From Actinomadura physcomitrii (lineage in GTDB: Bacteria; Actinomycetota; Actinomycetes; Streptosporangiales; Streptosporangiaceae), in assembly GCF_008923205.2 (NCBI RefSeq), contig NZ_WBMS02000012.1, positions 99,391 to 163,390 of the forward strand: a stretch of DNA of 64,000 nucleotides. The letters run 5' to 3'. The notes below the pieces were generated by a model. The model did not search any database, was not told the origin of the DNA, and saw nothing but the letters and a program-made list of their open reading frames with translations. A program made the translations under genes and the position numbers. Position 1 is the first letter of the stretch. Each line of letters opens with the position of its first letter. Shown here in pieces: positions 1 to 7,772 of the stretch.

Positions 1-9
1 ACCGGTTTA

Positions 10-53
10 TTGGGGGGTGGGGGGGTTTGCGCGCCTCCCCAACCCCCCCCCCC
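10..53. terminator. G-run/C-run hairpin downstream of hemL
   Basis: A 14-nt stretch of G interrupted by one T (12-25) is followed by a short TTTGCGCG spacer and then C runs (37-53), so the two halves can pair; TTGGGG at 10-15 also pairs with CCCCAA at 37-42. It lies just past the hemL stop on the minus strand, which suits a terminator. There is no T tract, and the window edge cuts the context, so this is tentative. Confidence 0.3.
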
Positions 54-71
54 GCCACAAGTCGACGGGGG

Positions 72-1364
72 TCAGGAGGCCTGGGCGGCGGCGCGGGCGG
101 CGTGCGGGAGGGCGTCGAGGATGCGGCCGATCGCCTCGTCGTCGTGGGCGGCCGACAGGAACCACACCTCGTACGCCGACGGCGGCAGGTAGACGCCGCG
201 GTCGAGCGCGGCGTGGAAGAACGCCGCGTACGCCTTGACGTCCTGGCGCTGCGCGGCGGCGAAGTCGCCGACCACGCCGTCGGTGAAGAAGATCGAGAAG
301 AGGCTGCCGGCGTTCTGCAGCGAGTGCGGGACGCCCTCCTTCGCCAGGGCCTCCGACGCGGCCTTCGACACGATCCCGGCGGCCCGGTCGATCGCCGCGT
401 ACACCTCGTCGGTCGCGCCGCGCAGCGTCGCCAGCCCGGCGGCGGTCGCGAGCGGGTTCCCCGACAGGGTGCCCGCCTGGTAGACGGGCCCGGCGGGCGC
501 GAGCCGGTCCATGATCTCGGCGCGGCCGCCGAACGCCGCGGCGGGCAGCCCGCCGCCCATGACCTTCCCGAACGTCACCAGGTCCGCCGCGACGCCCTCG
601 ATCCCGTACCAGCCGGACCGCGACGCCCGGAACCCGGTCAGTACCTCGTCCAGCACCAGCAGCGCCCCGTAGCGCTCGCACAGCCGCTTCAGCAGGGCGT
701 TGAAGCCGTTCAGCGGCGGGACGACGCCCATGTTGCACGGCACCGCCTCCGCGATCACGCAGGCGATCTCGTGGCCGTGCTCGTCGAACGCCGTCTCCAC
801 CGCCGCGACGTCGTTGTACGGCAGCACGATCGTGTCGGCCGTGGTCGCGCCGGTCACGCCGGGGGTGTCGGGCAGCGCGAACGTCGCCACCCCCGACCCG
901 GCCGCGGCCAGCAGCGCGTCGACGTGCCCGTGGTAGCAGCCCGCGAACTTCACGATCTTCGGACGGGAGGTGAAGCCGCGCGCCAGCCGGATCGCCGACA
1001 TCGTCGCCTCGGTCCCCGAGTTGACCAGCCGGACCTTCTCCACCGGCGCCCGCGCGACGATCTCCTCGGCCAGCTCGACCTCGCCGGGCGTCGGCGCCCC
1101 GTAGGACGTGCCGCGCCCCGCCGCCTCCCGCACCGCCGCCACCACGTCCGGGTGCGCGTGCCCGAGGATCATCGGGCCCCACGAGCAGATCAGGTCGACG
1201 TACTCGTTGCCGTCGGCGTCGGTCAGGTACGGGCCGCGCGCCGAGGCGATGAAGCGCGGCGTCCCGCCGACCGCCCCGAAGGCGCGGACCGGTGAGTTCA
1301 CGCCGCCGGGGACGAGCCCTTCGGCACGCTCGAACAACTGCTGGGAGCGATCGGTTCCAGTCAC
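72..1364 (-). CDS. hemL: Glutamate-1-semialdehyde 2,1-aminomutase
   Basis: HemL converts glutamate-1-semialdehyde to 5-aminolevulinate, the last step of the C5 route that HemA starts. The 430-residue protein is full length for the family. It is a fold-type I PLP enzyme. The cofactor lysine is K267 in TFGKVMGGG, LVLDEV around 236-241 holds the PLP-ring aspartate, and NSGTEA at 115-120 and CYHGH near 143-147 are typical family motifs. The start is GTG at 1364, with a weak purine-rich stretch (GAGAGACTGG) upstream. It is separated from the rest of the hem genes by about 2.7 kb that holds a membrane pseudokinase gene and a primase-like gene, and has its own promoter region shared with the divergent pseudokinase gene. 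Confidence 0.97.
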   Translation of the reverse strand: MTGTDRSQQLFERAEGLVPGGVNSPVRAFGAVGGTPRFIASARGPYLTDADGNEYVDLICSWGPMILGHAHPDVVAAVREAAGRGTSYGAPTPGEVELAEEIVARAPVEKVRLVNSGTEATMSAIRLARGFTSRPKIVKFAGCYHGHVDALLAAAGSGVATFALPDTPGVTGATTADTIVLPYNDVAAVETAFDEHGHEIACVIAEAVPCNMGVVPPLNGFNALLKRLCERYGALLVLDEVLTGFRASRSGWYGIEGVAADLVTFGKVMGGGLPAAAFGGRAEIMDRLAPAGPVYQAGTLSGNPLATAAGLATLRGATDEVYAAIDRAAGIVSKAASEALAKEGVPHSLQNAGSLFSIFFTDGVVGDFAAAQRQDVKAYAAFFHAALDRGVYLPPSAYEVWFLSAAHDDEAIGRILDALPHAARAAAQAS

Positions 1365-1500
1365 GTTTCCAGTCTCTCAGTTGCAGTTCGGCGACTGTGC
1401 TTGACCTCGCCGGGTACGGGCCGATATTCCACCAAGTACGACATCGGCGCCCGGTCGGGAGGCGCCCGTTATTCTCACCGGCGTCCGCCGTATCGGAGGG

Positions 1501-3204
1501 ATGGCTTTCACCGTGGTTGACGGCTGGACGGTCCCGGGCTTCACCCAAGAGCGGGAACTGGGCGACGGCGCCGCGGGCCGGGTGGTGCTGGCGGTCGACG
1601 ACATGACCAGCACGAAGGTCGCGATCAAGTACCTCGCCGGCGCGCTGCGCGCCGACGAGGCCTTCATGGCGCGGTTCCGCGCGTCCGCGCGGACACTGTC
1701 CCAGCTCGAGGACCCGAACGTCGCCGACCTCTACGACTTCGTCGAGGCCCCCGAGGGCGCCGCGGTCGTCATGCAGTACGTCGACGGGGTCGCGCTGCGC
1801 CGGGTGCTGGCCGCGCAGGGTCCCACGGGCCCGCTCGCGGCCCTGTCGATGCTCGGCGGGACGCTGCTCGGGCTCGCCGCCGCGCACGCCGTCGAGGTCG
1901 TGCACGGCGCGGTCCGGCCGTCGGCGGTCCTCGTCGACGGCGACGGCAACGCGCGCCTCACCGACTTCGCGACCGCCGCGTCCGGCACGGAGGCGCAGCT
2001 CGCCCCCGCCTACGCCGCGCCGGAGCTGTGGGACGGGTCGCCCGCGACGGTCGCCACCGACCTGTACGCGGCCACCGCGATCTTCTTCGAGTGCCTCACC
2101 GGGCACCCGCCGTACGCGGGGCGCAACATGGCGCGGCTGCACCGCGAGGCGCCGATCCCGGCGGAGGAGGTCCCCGGGCCGCTGCGCGAGCTGATCGGCC
2201 AGGGCCTCGCGAAGGACCCGGAGTCGCGCCCGAAGTCCGCCGCGGACTACCTCGGCGCCCTCGAAGAGGCCGCGGTGTCGGCGTACGGGCCGTCCTGGGA
2301 GGCGCAGGGCCGCGGCCGGCTCACCGAGCTCGCCGCGCAGGCCGCGCTGCAGCCCGAGCCGCCCAAGCCCAAGCCGTCCCGCAGCAGCGGCCGCAACCAG
2401 GTGATCGCCACCGGGCAGGCACCCGCGAGCGGTCCGAGCAACCGGCGGATCGCGGCCGCCATCGCCGCGGTCGTCGTCGCCGGCGCCGTCGTCGGCGGCA
2501 TCGTGTTCGTGAAGGGCGGCGAAAGCAGCGGCGACGCGGCGCCGCCGACCCCGTCGCCCGCGCAGAGCAGCACGCCGCAGCCGTCCGCGCCGCCCGGCGG
2601 GGTCGCCCCGGCGCAGCTCGCGGCGCGGATCGTCCAGGCCACCGACCAGGCGCCCGGCGCCCGGTTCAGCTACCGCCGCACCGGCTGCTGCGGCGCGCCG
2701 AGCGCCGCGCAGGGCACCTTCGGCCTGGTCAAGGGCGCGGAGCCGGCGTACTCGATGACGCTGTCGGGGTCCGGCAAGACCCGCAAGCGGGCGCAGGCCG
2801 TGGTGATCGGCGACCGGGTGTACCTGCGCGCGGGCAAGAAGTGGCGGCCGTCTCCCGCCGGCGGGCGCGGGTATCCGGCGCTGGCGGAGCAGGTGCGGCG
2901 CGGCGGTTCGGTGTCCGCGGTGACGACGCTGCTGAACGCCGCCACGTCGCTGACCGAGTCCGGCGGAGTGTACAAGGGCGAGGCGCCGGTCGCGGCGCTC
3001 GCGCGGACGCCCGGGTCGGGCACGCTGTACGCGGAGATGGCGCGCGCCACCCGCGTGCAGGAGATCAGCTTCGCGCTGAAGCTGGACGGCTCGTCCCGCC
3101 CGTCCAAGCTGTGGCTGCGGGCCGGGCCGGCGAAGGGCCGCAACCAGATCATCACGACGTCGTACTCCGCCTGGGGCCGCAGGGCGATCAAGGCGCCGCG
3201 CTGA
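1501..3204 (+). CDS. Membrane-anchored serine/threonine kinase-like protein, predicted pseudokinase
   Basis: 567 residues: a kinase-like domain (about 15-255), a disordered linker, one transmembrane helix near 317-337, and an outer C-terminal domain of about 225 residues that I do not recognise. The VAIK lysine (K43), APE-like motif (APEL, about 173-176) and DLYA segment are kept. The catalytic loop reads HGAVRPSA (135-142) instead of HRDxKxxN, so the catalytic Asp and the Asn are both Ala. DFG reads DFA (155-157). Phosphotransfer is therefore unlikely, and a scaffold or sensor role is inferred. The SD-like GGAGGG abuts the ATG at 1501, so the GTG at 1513 may be the real start. It is divergent from hemL. 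Confidence 0.85.
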   Translation: MAFTVVDGWTVPGFTQERELGDGAAGRVVLAVDDMTSTKVAIKYLAGALRADEAFMARFRASARTLSQLEDPNVADLYDFVEAPEGAAVVMQYVDGVALRRVLAAQGPTGPLAALSMLGGTLLGLAAAHAVEVVHGAVRPSAVLVDGDGNARLTDFATAASGTEAQLAPAYAAPELWDGSPATVATDLYAATAIFFECLTGHPPYAGRNMARLHREAPIPAEEVPGPLRELIGQGLAKDPESRPKSAADYLGALEEAAVSAYGPSWEAQGRGRLTELAAQAALQPEPPKPKPSRSSGRNQVIATGQAPASGPSNRRIAAAIAAVVVAGAVVGGIVFVKGGESSGDAAPPTPSPAQSSTPQPSAPPGGVAPAQLAARIVQATDQAPGARFSYRRTGCCGAPSAAQGTFGLVKGAEPAYSMTLSGSGKTRKRAQAVVIGDRVYLRAGKKWRPSPAGGRGYPALAEQVRRGGSVSAVTTLLNAATSLTESGGVYKGEAPVAALARTPGSGTLYAEMARATRVQEISFALKLDGSSRPSKLWLRAGPAKGRNQIITTSYSAWGRRAIKAPR

Positions 3205-3206
3205 CC

Positions 3207-3235
3207 CCGGGCCGGCCCCGCGGCCGGTCGCCCGG
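3207..3235. terminator. Bidirectional hairpin between convergent genes
   Basis: CCGGGC-CGGCC, loop CCGC, GGCCG, a 3-nt bulge and GCCCGG form an 11-bp G/C stem immediately after the pseudokinase stop. The primase-like gene converges from the other side. Lacks a T tract, as is common in actinomycetes. Confidence 0.5.
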
Positions 3236-3275
3236 CGGGCTCGTCACGCGGCGGGCTCATCGCCGGGCGGGCCGG

Positions 3276-3914
3276 TCACTCGCAGCTGTCGGCGAGGACC
3301 TCCAGGAGCCGCAGCGGGTCGGGCAGCGGCTCGCCCCGCGGCGGCCGTACCCAGGCGGCCTCCTTGCCGGACGCCAGCACCGACGGCGGCGCCACCACGT
3401 AGCTGTCGCGGCAGTGCCACCGCATCCCGGGGGTCTCGGCCACGGTCTCCGGCGAGGTGTCGAGGTGGCAGGACCACCACTCGTCCTCGTCGGCGGGGGC
3501 GCCGCGGGTCGCGACGAAGAACAGGTGCCGCTCGTCGCCGAGGCTCGCGACGGGCCCGACCGGCAGGTCCTCGCGGCCGATCCGGTCGAGGGCGGCCTCG
3601 CCCGCGGCGGCCGGGACGTCGAACACGTCGAAGACCCGGCCGGTCGGCAGGATGATGTTCGCCTGCGGCCGCTGCGACCACCAGCGCCGGATCCGGTCCG
3701 GGTCGGCGGACGCCTGGTGCTTCCACGTCGCCGACACCGGGTGCGCGGCGGGGTCGGGGCAGCCGATCCGGTCGCACGAGCACGACCGGTCGCCGGCGGC
3801 GGGCGGATGCGCCCCCGGAAAGCAGGGCCAGCCCATCGCGGCGTACTCCAGGGCGGCCGAGGCCATCCGGTCGCGTGCCGCCCGTTGCCGCCTGTTACCC
3901 GAGACCGCCAGCAT
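3276..3914 (-). CDS. Bifunctional DNA primase/polymerase (Prim-Pol) N-terminal domain protein, active site degenerate
   Basis: About 212 residues resembling the stand-alone AEP-type Prim-Pol domain proteins found in actinomycetes. The opening segment AALEYAAMGWPCFPGAH is the usual N-terminal signature, followed by a CxC/C-rich loop, WWSQRPQANI, an ILPTG turn, and later RHLFF, which matches the family RHxYF element. The metal-binding DxD after the TG turn appears as DVFDVP, so the second acidic residue is replaced or shifted, which questions catalysis. ATG at 3914 follows a G-rich stretch (GGGGGGGCGGAG). A TTG at 3935 would add seven residues. It stands alone between convergent and co-directional neighbours, with no helicase partner. 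Confidence 0.75.
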   Translation of the reverse strand: MLAVSGNRRQRAARDRMASAALEYAAMGWPCFPGAHPPAAGDRSCSCDRIGCPDPAAHPVSATWKHQASADPDRIRRWWSQRPQANIILPTGRVFDVFDVPAAAGEAALDRIGREDLPVGPVASLGDERHLFFVATRGAPADEDEWWSCHLDTSPETVAETPGMRWHCRDSYVVAPPSVLASGKEAAWVRPPRGEPLPDPLRLLEVLADSCE

Positions 3915-4103
3915 CTCCGCCCCCCCGATGGCCAAGCTCGAACGTGGGTTCTTGATAGACGATGATGCCCGCGCCGCGCCGGGCCGGACACGGCGCCCCC
4001 GCCGAAACGACCCTAAGTGACTACCCGCCCATGATCATCGGAGGTTTTCCCCACCGCTCGCGCGGGGTTCGCGGGGGCTCCGCTTGGGTCAGCGGAGCTC
4101 GGG

Positions 4104-5087
4104 TCAGCGGAGCTTCTTCGCGACCTCCGTGGCCCAGTAGGTGAGGGTGAGGTCGGCGCCCGCGCGGCGGATCGAGAGCAGCGACTCCATGATGGTGCGG
4201 TCGCGGTCGATCCAGCCCTTCTCCGCCGCGGCCTCGATCATCGCGTACTCGCCGCTGACCTGGTAGGCGACCACCGGGACGTCCACGGCGTCGCGGACGC
4301 GGCGGACGATGTCGAGGTAGGCGCCCGCGGGCTTCACCATCACCATGTCGGCGCCCTCGTCGAGGTCGAGGAACACCTCGCGGAGCGACTCGTCGGCGTT
4401 GGCGGGGTCCTGCTGGTGGGTGGAGCGGTCGCCGAACTGGGGGGCGCACTCGGCGGCGTCGCGGAACGGGCCGTAGTAGGCGGAGGCGTACTTCACCGAG
4501 TAGCCCAGGATCGCGATGTCGGTGTAGCCGGCCTTGTCGAGCGCCTCGCGGATCACGCCGACCTGGCCGTCCATCATCCCGGACGGGCCGACCACCTGCG
4601 CGCCGGCGGCGGCCTGAGCGACGGCGATGGAGGCGTACCGCTCCAGCGTGGCGTCGTTGTCGATCTCGCCGCCGGCGGTGAGGATGCCGCAGTGCCCGTG
4701 GTCGGTGTACTCGTCCAGGCACAGGTCCGTCATGACCACGGTGGCGTCGCCGAGGTCGGACGCGAGGTCGCGCAGCGCCAGCTGGACGATCCCGGCGGGG
4801 TCGTCGGCGGCGGAGCCGGTGCCGTCCTTCACCGCGGGGATCCCGAACAGGATGATCCCGCCAACGCCGGCCTCGGCGGCCTCGTGCGCGGCCTTGCGGA
4901 GGCTGTCGCGGGTGTGCTGCACGACGCCCGGCATCGAGGCGACCGGCTGCGGCTCGGAGATGCCCTCCTTGACGAACATCGGCAGCACCAGCCCGGCGGG
5001 GCTGAGCCGGGTCTCGGCGACCATCCGGCGCATGGCGGGCGTGCGCCGCAGCCGCCGGGGCCGCGCGACGGGGAACTGAGCGGACAT
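4104..5087 (-). CDS. hemB: Delta-aminolevulinic acid dehydratase (porphobilinogen synthase)
   Basis: HemB joins two 5-aminolevulinate molecules into porphobilinogen in the cytoplasm. 327 residues from the ATG at 5087, chosen because AGAAGG lies 3 nt upstream; a longer frame to 5123 exists but lacks such a site. Both active-site lysines are visible, in YSVKYASAYYGPF and in MVKPAGAYLD (the Schiff-base Lys). The metal loop reads DLCLDEYTDHGHCG: two of the three zinc cysteines of the E. coli-type enzyme are present and the middle one is Asp, an intermediate type. Last gene of the rex-hemA-hemC-hemD-hemB series. Its 3' end is tandemly duplicated past the stop (GGGTCAGCGGAGCT at 4086 and 4101). Confidence 0.97.
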   Translation of the reverse strand: MSAQFPVARPRRLRRTPAMRRMVAETRLSPAGLVLPMFVKEGISEPQPVASMPGVVQHTRDSLRKAAHEAAEAGVGGIILFGIPAVKDGTGSAADDPAGIVQLALRDLASDLGDATVVMTDLCLDEYTDHGHCGILTAGGEIDNDATLERYASIAVAQAAAGAQVVGPSGMMDGQVGVIREALDKAGYTDIAILGYSVKYASAYYGPFRDAAECAPQFGDRSTHQQDPANADESLREVFLDLDEGADMVMVKPAGAYLDIVRRVRDAVDVPVVAYQVSGEYAMIEAAAEKGWIDRDRTIMESLLSIRRAGADLTLTYWATEVAKKLR

Positions 5088-5101
5088 GATCCTTCTTTCC
5101 C

Positions 5102-5124
5102 GGTGCCCGGCCGCGCCGGGCACC
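5102..5124. terminator. Intercistronic hairpin between hemD and hemB
   Basis: Perfect 10-bp stem GGTGCCCGGC / GCCGGGCACC with a CGC loop, filling most of the short gap between the hemD stop (5139) and the hemB start (5087). It has no T tract, so it could be a partial terminator or an mRNA-stabilising stem that lowers hemB relative to upstream genes. Confidence 0.5.
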
Positions 5125-5138
5125 CGGTGAGCGAGCGG

Positions 5139-6806
5139 CTACTTGCGGCGCCGGGCTCCCCGGCGCATCTGGCTGGGCTTGCGCAGCGGGTCGCCGGCCT
5201 CGATCTGGGCCGCCCGCCGCTTGGCACCGTACTCCGCGAGGGCCTCCGCGAGCGCCGATACCGACGGCTTCGGCGCCATCACGTCGACGCGCAGCCCGTA
5301 CTCCTCGGCGGTCTTGGCGGTCTGCGGGCCGATCACCGCGATCACCGTCACGTTGTGCGGCTTGCCGGCGATGCCGATCAGGTTCTTCACCGTGGACGAG
5401 GAGGTGAACAGCACCGCGTCGAACCCGCCGCCCTTGATCGCCTCGCGGATCGGGGCGGGCGGCGGCGCGGCCCGGACCGTCCGGTAGGCGGTGACGTCCT
5501 CGCACTCCCAGCCGAGCTCGGTGAGCCTGGCGATGAGGGTGTCGGTGGCGATGTCGGCGCGCGGCAGCAGCACCCGGTTGATCGGGTCGAGGTCCTCGTC
5601 GTAGGGCGGCCACACCTCGGCGAGGCCCTCGCTGGACTGCTGGCCGGACGGGGTCAGGTCGGGGTGGATGCCGAACTCGACGAGCGCGGCGGCGGTCTGC
5701 TCGCCGACGGCGGCGACCTTCAGCCCGGCGAACGCGCGGGCGTCCAGGCCGTAGGCGACGAACTTCTCCCGGACGGCCTTGACCGCGTTGGTGGAGGTGA
5801 ACACCACCCACTCGTAGCGTCCGGTGACGAGGCCCTTGACGGCACGGTCCATCTGCTGCGGGGTGCGCGGCGGCTCGACGGAGATCGTCGGGACCTCGTC
5901 GGGGACGGCGCCGTACCCGCGGAGCTGGTCCGACAGCGACGCGGCCTGCTCCTTGGTGCGGGGGACGAGCACCCGCCAGCCGAACAGCGCCTTGGTCTCG
6001 AACCAGGACAGCTTGTCGCGCCAGGACACCACGTCCCCCACGATGATCATCGCGGGGGCCTCCATGCCCTTGGTGTCGGACGCGAGCTTCTGCAGCGTGG
6101 AGACGACGGTCTCCTGCTCGCTGGTGGTGCCGAGGCTGGTCATCGCGGCGGGCGTCGAGTCGGGACGGCCGGCCGCGACGAGGCCCTTGGCGACGTCGGC
6201 GACGGCGCCCTCCGCACCGAAGATCACCAGGGTCGCGTCGGACCCGGCGAACCGCTCCCAGTCGACGCCGCCGCCGGAGGCGTCGACGAAGCGGAACTCG
6301 CGGTGCTCGGGGTCGGTCAGCGGGATGCCCGCATAGCCGGGCACACCGGTCACGGCGGACACGCCGGGGACGACCTCGAACGGCACCCCCGCCTTGCGCA
6401 GCGCGGCGCCCTCGGCGGCCAGCCCGCAGACGACGCCGGGGTCGCCGTGGAACAGCCGGACGACGCGGCGGCCCGCCTTGGCGGCGCGCGACGCGAGCTT
6501 CACCGGGTCGCCGTCGGCGGTGTCGAGGATCTCCACGTCCGCGCGGCAGTGCGCGAGGACGCCGGCGGGGCAGTGCGCGCGGCTGACCACGACGGTGTCG
6601 GCGCGCTCCAGCTCGGCCGCGGCGCGCAGCGTCAGCAGGCCCGGGTCGCCCGGGCCCATCCCGACGATCGCGACCGTGCCGGGGTCGGCGGTACGGCTCG
6701 GCCGCCCGGCCGTGGTCGATCCGGCCGTGATCGGTCCGGCGGCCGGTCCGGCGGCGCCCGGGCCGGCGGTCCCCGGGCGGGTGGGGCTCTGGCTAGCGGG
6801 GCTCAA
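5139..6806 (-). CDS. hemD: Uroporphyrinogen-III synthase fused to uroporphyrinogen-III C-methyltransferase-like domain
   Basis: A 555-residue two-domain enzyme of the actinobacterial CobA-HemD type. After about 40 disordered residues, an SUMT/CobA-like domain begins with VAIVGMGPGDPGLLTL (about 45-60) and includes FEVVPGVSAVTGVPGYAGIPLTD split over the SAM pocket. The usual GGDPFVFGRG loop is degraded to FHGDPGVVCGL, so the methyltransferase may be altered. The second half is a HemD domain that cyclises hydroxymethylbilane, ending in a KR-rich tail. The TTG start overlaps the hemC stop (TTGA) and is supported by GGGGGAG 5 nt upstream, so the two genes are translationally coupled. Confidence 0.92.
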   Translation of the reverse strand: MSPASQSPTRPGTAGPGAAGPAAGPITAGSTTAGRPSRTADPGTVAIVGMGPGDPGLLTLRAAAELERADTVVVSRAHCPAGVLAHCRADVEILDTADGDPVKLASRAAKAGRRVVRLFHGDPGVVCGLAAEGAALRKAGVPFEVVPGVSAVTGVPGYAGIPLTDPEHREFRFVDASGGGVDWERFAGSDATLVIFGAEGAVADVAKGLVAAGRPDSTPAAMTSLGTTSEQETVVSTLQKLASDTKGMEAPAMIIVGDVVSWRDKLSWFETKALFGWRVLVPRTKEQAASLSDQLRGYGAVPDEVPTISVEPPRTPQQMDRAVKGLVTGRYEWVVFTSTNAVKAVREKFVAYGLDARAFAGLKVAAVGEQTAAALVEFGIHPDLTPSGQQSSEGLAEVWPPYDEDLDPINRVLLPRADIATDTLIARLTELGWECEDVTAYRTVRAAPPPAPIREAIKGGGFDAVLFTSSSTVKNLIGIAGKPHNVTVIAVIGPQTAKTAEEYGLRVDVMAPKPSVSALAEALAEYGAKRRAAQIEAGDPLRKPSQMRRGARRRK

Positions 6807-7723
6807 TCGCGCTCCCCCATCAACTGGTCGGCCCCCTGCGCGAGCAGCCGGTGCGCGAGGTCGCGCCCCAGCGTCTCGGCGTCGTCCGGGTGGCCGCTTG
6901 CGGACAGCCTGATCTGCCGGCTCCCGTCGAACGCGGCGACGGTCGCGGTCAGATGCAGTTCTTCATCTACTTCGGCAGCGTACGTGCCCACGGGCGCGGA
7001 GCAACCGCCCTCCAGGACGGCGAGCACCGTCCGCTCCGCGGTCACGCAGGCCCTGGTCATGGGATCGTCGACCGTTCCAAGCAGCGCACGGAGGCCCGCC
7101 TGGTCGGCGCGGCATTCGAGCGCGAGCGCGCCCTGCCCGGGCGCCGGCAGCATCTGGTCGGGGTCGAAGATCTCGGCGACCGCGTCCAGCCGGCCGATCC
7201 GGCGCAGCCCCGCGTGCGCGAGCACCACCGCGTCCAGCTCGCCGTCGGCGACCTTGCGCAACCGCGTGTCGGCGTTGCCGCGGATCGCGACGACGTCCAG
7301 GTCCGGGCGCATCGCGCGCAGCTGCGCGACGCGGCGCGGCGAACCGGTGCCGACGCGGGCGCCGCGCGGCAGGTCCGCCAGCTTGCAGGGGCCGCACAGG
7401 GCGTCGCGCGGGTCGTCGCGGACGGGGGTCGCGGCGAGCGCGATCCCCTCCGCGGGCCCGGTCGGCAGGTCCTTCAGCGAGTGCACGGCGAAGTCCACCT
7501 CACCGGCCAGCAGCCGGTCGCGCAGCGCGTTGACGAAGACACCGGTCCCGCCGATCTGGGCGAGCAGCGCCTTGGAGACATCACCTTCGGTGGTTACCCC
7601 GACGAGCTCCACGGCATGCCCGGTGGCCTCCGTCAATGCGTCCGCGACCATCCGCGACTGCGTCATCGCCATCAGGCTCTTGCGGGTGCCGAGCCGCAGC
7701 GGGCCCCTGTCCGCGGTACTCAA
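6803..7723 (-). CDS. hemC: Hydroxymethylbilane synthase (porphobilinogen deaminase)
   Basis: HemC polymerises four porphobilinogens. Seen in the sequence: LRLGTRKS near the N-terminus, the catalytic Asp in VHSLKDLPT, the arginine-rich GTGSPRR segment, and EGGCSAPVG carrying the cysteine that binds the dipyrromethane cofactor. The start is uncertain. TTG at 7723 gives 306 residues, the usual length, and has GGAG 7 nt upstream. An ATG at 7789 would extend into hemA by 17 nt but lacks a good ribosome site. Stop overlaps the hemD start by 4 nt. Confidence 0.95.
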   Translation of the reverse strand: MSTADRGPLRLGTRKSLMAMTQSRMVADALTEATGHAVELVGVTTEGDVSKALLAQIGGTGVFVNALRDRLLAGEVDFAVHSLKDLPTGPAEGIALAATPVRDDPRDALCGPCKLADLPRGARVGTGSPRRVAQLRAMRPDLDVVAIRGNADTRLRKVADGELDAVVLAHAGLRRIGRLDAVAEIFDPDQMLPAPGQGALALECRADQAGLRALLGTVDDPMTRACVTAERTVLAVLEGGCSAPVGTYAAEVDEELHLTATVAAFDGSRQIRLSASGHPDDAETLGRDLAHRLLAQGADQLMGERD

Positions 7724-7772
7724 TGCGCTGCTCCGACCGTAGGGCGGGCGGCGCGCTCCACGGCCCCCGCGT

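Noticed and set aside
7..2142. A 711-codon minus-strand frame across hemL and the pseudokinase gene
   Set aside because: It is Arg/Gly-rich shadow coding opposite and out of frame with two well-supported genes, a common artefact in high-G+C DNA.
4416..7742. An 1108-codon plus-strand frame opposite hemB, hemD and hemC
   Set aside because: Antisense shadow of three recognised haem genes; composition is His/Arg/Gly/Val with no domain.
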